From: an uncultured Lachnospiraceae bacterium
GTDB lineage: Bacteria > Bacillota > Clostridia > Lachnospirales > Lachnospiraceae
Reading direction: 5' to 3'
DNA: 9,350 bases
NCBI GenBank assembly: GCA_910588285.1
Contig: CAJUQB010000143.1
Span: 1 to 9,350, forward strand
Numbering within the stretch: the stretch's first letter is position 1; each line of letters starts with the position of its first letter. Positions 1 to 6,300 of this stretch are shown one piece after another. The translations under genes were made by a program, and so were the position numbers. A model generated the notes under the pieces. That model did no database searches. It saw only the letters and a list, made by a program, of their open reading frames with translations, and was not told the origin of the DNA.

Positions 1-42
1 GAGCCGACGTAAAGAGTTATGCTATCTAACATACATCAAAAA

Positions 43-89
43 GAGGTAAGATAACGCCCTCTGCAAAAAAGGTTACGTTATCTTACCTC
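43..89. repeat. 14-bp perfect inverted repeat at the recombinase break
   Basis: GAGGTAAGATAACG at 43-56 and CGTTATCTTACCTC at 76-89 are exact reverse complements separated by 19 nt. Read on the minus strand, the hairpin is followed by TTTTT, so it could act as an intrinsic terminator even though the stem is AT-rich. The arm at 76-89 starts within a few bases of the point where recombinase homology stops (about 93), so the repeat may instead be the edge of an inserted element or a deletion scar. The sequence alone does not separate these options, and I do not recognise the repeat as a named insertion-sequence end. Confidence 0.6.
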
Positions 90-284
90 AACAAAATTCA
101 CCCCGGAATAGCCATCATCCACCCTGACGGCATGGATTCTGATATCCTCCCTGGATTTTAGAAACTCTAAGATAAACTCTCTCTGATTTGTAATGCTGTC
201 GCTTTCCTCCTTATCCCCATCTTCTTTCGACAGGCGCAGGTAAATGTCAGCATCATATACATCAGTATTCAGATTTGTATTCAT
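78..284 (-). pseudogene. Large serine recombinase, N-terminal fragment
   Basis: The fragment encodes the start of a large serine recombinase of the TnpX/Tn4451-like kind, which excises and integrates mobile elements through a covalent serine-DNA intermediate. The resolvase motifs are clear: YLRLS at residues 15-19 with the presumed catalytic Ser19, then ES-x-SI-x-NQ at about residues 27-34, and DDGYSGVNF at 56-64. Family members usually run to about 500-550 residues. Here homology stops after Phe64 and a stop follows four codons later, so the rest of the catalytic domain and the DNA-binding region are missing and it cannot be active alone. The start at 284 is supported by GAGGTG 5 nt upstream. 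The ~107 bp between it and the preceding gene hold no other feature I can name. It is probably the relic of an integrated element whose remainder was lost or lies elsewhere. Confidence 0.85.
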
Positions 285-391
285 TTCATCACCTCAAATA
301 GTCTTGTTTGTTGTCAAGCATTTCCTATTTGGGGTTCTGCTTCGTCCATGATGATTGGACCATTCCAGACCGCAAATGCCCCTAGAAAGCT

Positions 392-658
392 CTAACAAAT
401 ACTCTCCCCTTCCATACTCATGCATAGCTGAACCAGTTTGTTTTCAAGGCTCTCTTTTGCTTCGGAGTAGGAAACTTTTACAACCATGCCATTACAGATA
501 AAACAAAATGGATTCTTAATCTTCTCCGCAAAATCCACCCATCTCTCCCTGGGTGAAAGGGAACTGTTAATTTCTATTTTCTCTATCTCTTCCAAAACAG
601 AAACATCCACCGTGCGGACATCCACCTTTTTCCATTCTTCTAATTCTGTCCGATTCAT
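392..658 (-). CDS. DUF6870-like small protein of clostridial mobile elements
   Basis: An 88-residue protein resembling the DUF6870 family, recognised from memory of its pattern: an N-terminal VDVRTVD segment (residues 13-19), a central SPRERWVDFAEKIKNPFCF segment (about 35-53), and a C-terminal VKVSYSEAKESLENKL stretch (about 60-75). Family members of about 80-90 residues are common as cargo near large serine recombinases in clostridial conjugative or mobilisable elements, and a recombinase fragment lies just downstream here. Function is unknown; no catalytic motif or membrane segment is visible. The two cysteines near residues 52 and 55 (CFIC) are a CxxC pair, too few for a confident zinc site. 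The start is backed by GAGGAA about 8 nt upstream. The start codon overlaps the stop of a preceding fragment (ATGA), which suggests translational coupling in the original operon. It appears full length, unlike its neighbours. Confidence 0.6.
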   Translation of the reverse strand: MNRTELEEWKKVDVRTVDVSVLEEIEKIEINSSLSPRERWVDFAEKIKNPFCFICNGMVVKVSYSEAKESLENKLVQLCMSMEGESIC

Positions 659-804
659 CCTAAATTCCTCGACTTTCCTTTATTCACTATATTCCCCTTT
701 GATTGTCCATTATGTTCTCTATTGTAAATCCTGCAGGCGGGCGTCATTGTCAGAAACAGCATCATCGCCGCAAAGTCCCTATCTCTTTGCCAATAATCAA
801 ATGT
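655..804 (-). pseudogene. 49-codon 3' gene fragment coupled to the DUF6870-like gene
   Basis: Between an in-frame TAG at 805-807 and a TGA at 655-657 lies an open stretch of 49 codons that reads like protein, including DYWQRDRDFAAMMLFLTM and RIYNREHNG. Its TGA overlaps the ATG of the 88-residue gene as ATGA, a typical operon junction, which argues that it was once the end of a real upstream gene. No start codon with a ribosome binding site is visible; ATG codons occur only internally. The same frame upstream of the TAG carries another stop (the TAA in GAGATTTAA), so the sequence is decayed or a junction of pieces. I do not recognise the family. Confidence 0.3.
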
Positions 805-1507
805 CTATCGCTCGTATCTTTCTGCAAGGCCATGCGGGTGTTAAATCTCTCTGCCGATAACTACGTTTATCCCACTGGAAACGCCATTCCGGCAAAAGCG
901 CAAGGGGAATCACCGCTCCTGTCACAACTGCTGATATATTATCCTTTATCATGAGAAAGGTACTGATCTCCTCAAATTTTAAAGTTAAAATCCCAGGGAA
1001 ATAATTGAGCTGAGCCATAAACAGCAGACCTAAAACAACCATGATAATTCCGCATAGCAATATCTTCAAATTGACTGTAGGTACAATGGAAATCCTGAAC
1101 AAACAAAACCGCAGAACAGTTGCTAAAAAGCCAATGCCTGAAGAAAATGCAAGCTTCCCGACCTCCATCGCCACAAAATAGCCCTGTGTCTGTACCGGTA
1201 TCACCATATATTTTGAAAAAGTGCCTTTTCTCAACATCCCCGTCATCTGCTGGCTGATTTCAGCAGACTTTTCCATCTGGAATAGATAGGAATTTATGAT
1301 ATAGTAAGAAATCATGGTGTGAAATTTCAATCCTGCTATCTGCTCTTTTCCTTCAAACAAAATACTCCATAAGATCCATGCAAACAATATCTTAGCTACT
1401 AACAGAATCACATCAACAAATACATCTGCTCTCCAGATTAACTGCGCTTTCATATATGCCCTAGTACAGCGAAAAATAAGTTTCTGATACAATGAGTGAG
1501 ATTCCAT
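797..1507 (-). pseudogene. ABC-2 type transporter permease, C-terminally truncated
   Basis: Residues 1-208 resemble ABC-2 family permeases (the ABC2_membrane_6-like group), the membrane half of exporters that pair with a separate ATPase. Several hydrophobic segments are visible, roughly at residues 30-50, 63-78, 110-135, 147-165 and 190-207. Family landmarks are the cytoplasmic LRKGTFSKYMVIPV segment (92-105), the YFPGILTLKFEEIS region (169-182) and GAVIPLALLPEW (197-208). The family is normally about 260 residues, and an LPFxY-like segment with the final membrane helix should follow LPEW. Instead the frame continues into about 28 basic, unrelated residues and stops, so a junction lies near position 884. 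No partner ATPase is in the window. The ATG at 1507 is only moderately supported: the good Shine-Dalgarno GGAGGTG sits about 14 nt upstream and lies inside a hairpin. The first ~20 codons overlap, in another frame, the foreign tail of the subtilase. The product is probably non-functional. Confidence 0.7.
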
Positions 1508-3246
1508 AACCTGTTATCAATTTCACCTCCGCGAGGTGTGCATCCTGCCCGGAGGGCTTTTTGTGATATCGGAAATCCAGAGGAATTTCCGATATCATAA
1601 AAAAAGCGGCTAACTGGCAACCCGCTTAGTCCAATTATAACAGCATCATACAAAAAAGGATCATTCCCCTGAACAATCGCCCACTGCATCAGCAATGCGC
1701 TGCTCCCCGTCACAAAGGGCGTAGCCATAGATGTGCCGCTTCTGGTGCTGTACCCGCCGCCAGGGGCGCAGGAAGTGATGGCCACCCCCGGAGCCACCAG
1801 GTCCGGCTTCACCTGCATGGTCTGGCGGGTGTAGCCTCTGCCGCTGAACTCTGCCAGCTGGCGGAAACGTGCATCATACGCTCCCACGGTAATAGCCCGA
1901 TCCGCTGTGGCAGGAATTGTCAGCGTCGTCTCCGGAGTCGGCAGCAGGAATCCGGTGCTATTGCCCAGCGCCGCCATGGAGGGCAGCCATAAATCATAAT
2001 TGCCTGTCACAATCCGGCGGGGAACCAGATAAAAATGCCACACGCCGCTGTCAATATACTCCCGCCTTGGCAGAAAATCAAAATAGATTTCCTGATATAC
2101 GCTGTAGGGGCTGGGCTCCCCGTAATAAATCAAAAGCTCCGTATCCCCCAGCACATACCGCTGGGCGCCGGCCCGCTCATACAGGGGTCCGATCCACGCT
2201 CTGGAAGGATGCCTCACATAAATATCAAATTCGTCTACATAGGATTTCCACAGCTGTACGTTGACAGTGGGTTCATAATCCCCCACCGCCAATTCCACCC
2301 CCTCTGTTGTGCCCGGAAGGTCCGGAAGGGTTCCGGAGGTATGTCCTCTTCCGCTGCCCTCATTTCCACTGCCGATGATGATTACACTTTTCCCATAATT
2401 GGAAATGTCATCTATAAATGTTTCCAGCAGGGATGTGCCGCTGTGTGAGCCATAAGTATTGCCAAAGCTTAAATTTACTGCCACAGGCTTCTCATATTCC
2501 TGTGCCTTTCGAATCACATAGTCCAGGGCTGTCATGAGCTCCGTGGTTCTGGGAAAGGAATCCGTCTGGGGCGTTCCCAGCTTCACCACCAGAAGGTCGC
2601 TCTCATAGGCCACCCCCCGGTATGTACCCTGGGACGCTCTGCCGTTGCCGGAGCCAATGCCCGCCACATGGGTGCCATGGCCTGAGGTATCGCGGCTGGG
2701 CACCAGGCGATACTGCTCTGTTATCGTTTCCGCTTGCAGGGCCTCATTGATTTCCTGACTGTCAAATTCCCGGCCCAGCGTCTGATCCCACAGGTTCAGA
2801 ATTCTGGTGCTGCCATCCTCATTGCGAAAATCCGGATGGGCATAGTCAATACCGGAATCTATATACGCACAAATCACATTTTTTCCGGTAAGCCCGTAGC
2901 GCGCTCCCTGCACCGGCATGATACAGGAGGCGCGCACGCCGTCCTCCACTGCAAAAAACAGCCGTTTGGGCTTTTCCACATACTCAATCTGAGGCCAGCC
3001 GGAAATTACCGGAAGCAAGTCCTGGGGAACCCTTAGGATTGCATACTCATTGATCAATTCCTGTACCGCGATCTGGGGATAGGCCTCTGCCAGCCCGGAC
3101 AGGCTTCCAGAATATTTCACAATCAGCTCCCAGCTCTGCTCCTGCTGCTCATAGCCTACCCCCAGATTCAGAGACCGCTCCCGTTCCGAGGGCGTCGCGT
3201 CTATTGCAAGATTTAAGAGATTTTCAAATTTTGATGTATCGTCCAT
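1450..3246 (-). CDS. S8 subtilisin-like serine protease (Csp-like) with a replaced C-terminus
   Basis: A subtilase of the clostridial Csp-like type, a group that includes the CspA/B/C germination proteases. Residues 1-95 look like a prodomain. The triad is complete: Asp130 in AYIDSG, His190 in SGHGTHVAG and Ser506 in GTSMATP, with oxyanion Asn295 in GSGNEGSG. A region of about residues 325-415 between His and Ser matches the jelly-roll insertion of this group. No signal peptide or membrane segment is visible, so it is probably cytoplasmic, in a spore, or released on lysis. The ATG at 3246 has AGGAAG 5 nt upstream; an ATG at 3250 is out of frame and too close. Homology ends near Tyr533 (about position 1648), just after GNDPFLY, where relatives continue about 35-40 residues to finish the fold. 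Here 65 unrelated residues follow, including hairpin-encoded sequence, so stability may be affected. It lies 68 bp behind the adhesin gene with no strong terminator between them, so cotranscription is likely. Whether the adhesin is a substrate is unknown. Confidence 0.85.
   Translation of the reverse strand: MDDTSKFENLLNLAIDATPSERERSLNLGVGYEQQEQSWELIVKYSGSLSGLAEAYPQIAVQELINEYAILRVPQDLLPVISGWPQIEYVEKPKRLFFAVEDGVRASCIMPVQGARYGLTGKNVICAYIDSGIDYAHPDFRNEDGSTRILNLWDQTLGREFDSQEINEALQAETITEQYRLVPSRDTSGHGTHVAGIGSGNGRASQGTYRGVAYESDLLVVKLGTPQTDSFPRTTELMTALDYVIRKAQEYEKPVAVNLSFGNTYGSHSGTSLLETFIDDISNYGKSVIIIGSGNEGSGRGHTSGTLPDLPGTTEGVELAVGDYEPTVNVQLWKSYVDEFDIYVRHPSRAWIGPLYERAGAQRYVLGDTELLIYYGEPSPYSVYQEIYFDFLPRREYIDSGVWHFYLVPRRIVTGNYDLWLPSMAALGNSTGFLLPTPETTLTIPATADRAITVGAYDARFRQLAEFSGRGYTRQTMQVKPDLVAPGVAITSCAPGGGYSTRSGTSMATPFVTGSSALLMQWAIVQGNDPFLYDAVIIGLSGLPVSRFFYDIGNSSGFPISQKALRAGCTPRGGEIDNRLWNLTHCIRNLFFAVLGHI
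1524..1555 (-). promoter_or_regulatory. Alternative hairpins covering the GGAGGTG upstream of the permease
   Basis: On the minus-strand RNA, CACCTC (1538-1533) can pair with GAGGTG (1529-1524) across a 3-nt loop. Alternatively CCTCCG (1555-1550) can pair with CGGAGG (1531-1526). The two pairings share bases and exclude each other, and both would hide the GGAGGTG ribosome binding site ahead of the permease start. This may be a leader kept from the original operon or a chance effect of a polypurine Shine-Dalgarno next to complementary sequence. Regulation is inference only. Confidence 0.35.
1556..1607. repeat. 12-bp perfect inverted repeat with a 7-bp outer extension
   Basis: GATATCGGAAAT (1565-1576) and ATTTCCGATATC (1585-1596) are exact reverse complements with an 8-nt loop. 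After a small internal bulge (2 nt against 4 nt), GCTTTTT (1556-1562) and AAAAAGC (1601-1607) pair as well, giving 19 paired positions. The structure lies in the foreign DNA between the broken end of the subtilase (about 1648) and the permease start (1507). It could be the terminus of a small transposable element, a bidirectional terminator, or a scar. It does not match an element I can name. Confidence 0.6.
1599..1627 (-). terminator. Possible intrinsic terminator after the subtilase core
   Basis: In the minus direction, AAGCGG (plus-strand complement at 1622-1627) and CCGCTT (1604-1609) form a 6-bp stem with a 12-nt loop that leads into a run of seven T (1605-1599). It lies about 20 bp after the end of recognisable subtilase sequence, so it may end the adhesin-subtilase transcript although it sits inside the extended open frame. 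The stem is short, so efficiency is uncertain. A TATAAT a few bases upstream (1635-1640) has no convincing -35 partner. Confidence 0.4.
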
Positions 3247-3310
3247 ACATTCTTCCTGTTTCTATTTCAATTTTATTTTATGCGCAGGTAAAACGTGCGA
3301 TACATCAAAA
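3229..3310. repeat. 13-bp perfect inverted repeat enclosing the subtilase start
   Basis: TTTTGATGTATCG (3229-3241) and CGATACATCAAAA (3298-3310) are exact reverse complements separated by 56 bp. The right arm begins 4 bp after the adhesin stop codon. The left arm covers codons 2-6 of the subtilase. In the mRNA the two arms could form a 13-bp stem that puts the subtilase ribosome binding site and ATG in the loop. This could tune subtilase translation relative to the adhesin, protect the transcript, or serve as a protein-binding dyad. The pairing is seen directly; the role is inferred. Confidence 0.6.
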
Positions 3311-3314
3311 CATA

Positions 3315-6300
3315 TTATTGATCTCTGTCCTCTCTTCTGGACCTGGCCACAAGAAATCCGATGCCGCCTGCAGCAGCGCCCATCAATACAAGCCACAGCC
3401 AGATGTTTCCTTCCTCCCCTGTCCTGGGCATCTCCGCCGGACTGACAGGCTTGGCCTCATCCTTCATCACAACCTTTTGGACCTCTGCTGTGTCCCGAAT
3501 CTCAAACCTCACATCTTCCGCCACCAGGTAGCCCTCCGGCGCAGTCTCCTCCCGAAGCACATATTCCCCAATAGGCAGCATTTCTATATAATGGGGCTGC
3601 TCCCCGGAAATCCAGCTGTCCACCACCTCTCCCTTCTTCGTAAAAATAGAAAGCTTTGCGCCCGGCAGCTCCTTGCCGCCCAGATCGGTCTTGGAAATCT
3701 CCAGCTTTGTGATATCATCCTTCATTTCCACCTTCTGCACATCCAACACATTCTCCGGGGTAAACGCAATCCGTTCCGCAGTCACGTACCCCTCCGCAGG
3801 CAGGGTTTCTGTCAAATAGTAGGTCTTTCCCACCACAAGTCCCCGGATGATATGGGGCTCCTTCCCGGAAACCCACGCCTCAATAAGGCCTCCGTTTTCA
3901 TCCGTCACCTGAAGCATTGCACCCTCAATTTCCTTTCCATCCGTAAGGGAGGTTTTTGTAAATTCAAATACCGTGGGCACATTTTGAAATTCCAGGTCAT
4001 AGGATACATCCTCCATTCTGGCATGCTTGTCGCTAAAATTAAAATCCTGCATTTCGCCCATACTGGTAAATCCCGGAGCCGGGGCAGTCTCTTTTACATA
4101 GTAGGCAAATCCAATGGGCAGATCAGCCTCAAAATCCACCTTGCCCTCTCCGTCTGTGGCCTTTTCCTCAATCACGGTATCTGCTTCTACCAGTATCCTG
4201 CCGTCCGCACCGGTAATATCCTCCTTGGCACACAGGGCAAACACCGTGCCCTCCACACCCTGCTCAGAAGCCTCCTCTGTTTTCCATACATGGATCCCTG
4301 CCTTCTTCCGTTTGTTCTGCCAATCCGTGGAGAAGGTGACGACTGCCTCTTTCTGGCCCCGGTAGGTCAAATCAGCCTCACGCGTATTTCCATCCAGCAC
4401 ATACCCTTCTGCCGTTTTTGTCTCCTTTATGTAATATTTCCCCAGAGGAAGGCCATCCAGCCTTGCATAGCCGGTTTTATCTGTGGTTATGGTTCCCACC
4501 AGCTCATCCTTCCTGTAATAATCCTCGCTCTCCCCATCTGCCGCTTTGATATCCTCCAGCGCATATACCTCAAAGGTCACATCCTCCAGGGAGCCTGTCA
4601 CATACCCAAACAGCCATGAGCTCCAGCCGCCGATAACGTCCAGCAGGGAGATATCCTCCAAAAGCTCCCCCTTTTTATTAATCAGAAGAAGTCCGGTGGG
4701 CACATCGTCCTTCATTTCAACCTTCTGCAGCTCTGCAGAATCTGCTACGGTAAAGGTAACCTCCTCAGCCTGCAGATAGCCATAGGGCGCCAGCTCCTCC
4801 CGAAGGATATAGGTCTCCCCTGCCTTCAGCCGCTCTATGATGTGCTCCTTCCCTTTGACGGATTTCCAGGTATCCACCACATTTCCCGCCTGGTCAAGGA
4901 CAGTCAGTGTGGCCCCGGAAAGCTCCGCTCCGGTTGTAAGATCCGTTTTTCGGAAGGAAACCTTTGTGGGCGCATTCTCAAACTCACAATCAAGTACCGC
5001 TGTCTTCACATCCTGCCCCTGGTAGCTGACCGTAACCTCCGCCACTCTCCCTGTGGAAACATAACCTTTTGGCGCTTCCAGCTCCCGGATATAATACGTC
5101 CCGAAAGGCACATCCAGGTCAAAAACAGCCCGGCCATCTGCTCCGGATACTGCCTCCCCAAGGAGCGTACCCGGTTCTACCAGCATATTTCCCTGCGCAA
5201 GAATGGCTGTCTTGGCATACAGGCCGAACACTGCCCCCTCCACCAGGGCCTTATTTTCCGCATCCTTCTTCACAGCGGCAATCTCCACCCTCTGACGTTC
5301 ATTTTCAAAAACAGCTGTCTGGCTGATAATTGGTGTCTCCTGGTCTGCATAGGAGAGGGTAACTGTCAGGGGAGCTTCATTTCGCACATACCCCTCCGGC
5401 GCTTTTGTCTCCTTAATCCGGTAGGTGCCCAGAGGAAGGCCGGAAAAAACAGCCTTTCCATCCCGGTCTGTGGTCACGGTTCCGGCCTGCTCGCCGGAAG
5501 CATATACCAGACATCTGTTTCCCTCTGCATCCTTCTGAAAATCAGCAGTATAAATATCCTCCGCCGCATAGATGCCAAACTCTGCCCCCTCCAGGCTCTC
5601 CTGCTGATAGGTGAAATCCTTTTTATAGCCCTTTAGCTTCTCTCCTGTTTTTTCAATACGAATCTCCCCTTTTACCGGATGATTCTCATAAATGACATCA
5701 ATTACAAGATCCCCTGTGACCGGATCCACCTGATAGGGCATGTCGGAATCCACCGCCACTTCATAATAATTATCATTCAGGGTATACCCAAAGGGCGCGC
5801 GGATCTCTTCAATGCGATAATGGCCGGCACCAAGGCTTTTGGGAAGAATCAGGTAGCCCTGCTCATCCGTGACATATGATTTGTGGGTAACCACAGTGGG
5901 ATATGTCGTGACCTGCTCCACATAGCTATTTTTGTCCAGATCATACACCTTGAACTCCGTATTTTTCGCCAGCACCGGCTTCTTGGTTTCATCATCCTGC
6001 TTCACAATCTTCAGCTTTGCTTCAAATTCCTCATCCAGAAGCACTCGCCACACCTGGGGCTCTGTGGGCTTATGTTCTGTGATATGGACAAGAAAATCCT
6101 TCACCGGTGCATAGCCCTTGGGTGTGGTGGTCTCCCGCACGAGATATGTACCATAGGGCAGGGCTGCGCTGCATGCATAGCCCCGTTCATTGGTGAACAT
6201 TTCCCTTTCCCCATTCTCCCCAATGACGATTGGTACAGCAGAATCAAAATCGTAGTCCTCTCCCTCCTTTTTGTTCAGCTCCGAAAGCAGATAGGCGGAA

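Noticed and set aside
486..954. Plus-strand open frames over the DUF6870-like gene and the permease end
   Set aside because: They are antisense to better supported minus-strand sequence and show Ser/Leu-rich translations without motifs.
31..3310. Shared ATACATCAAAA at 31-41 and 3300-3310 as possible attachment sites
   Set aside because: An 11-bp AT-rich match is too short to call a direct repeat of an element, and the 3300 copy is better explained as an arm of the local inverted repeat.
3247..3314. Terminator between the adhesin and the subtilase
   Set aside because: Only a 4-bp CGCA/TGCG stem and no good T run are visible; the 13-bp dyad there is not followed by a T run either.
3204..4619. 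Plus-strand open frame of 471 codons antisense to the adhesin and subtilase start
   Set aside because: It is antisense to strongly supported coding sequence, has no ribosome binding site or recognisable domain, and is rich in Cys, His, Leu and Pro, as expected from reading a biased gene backwards.
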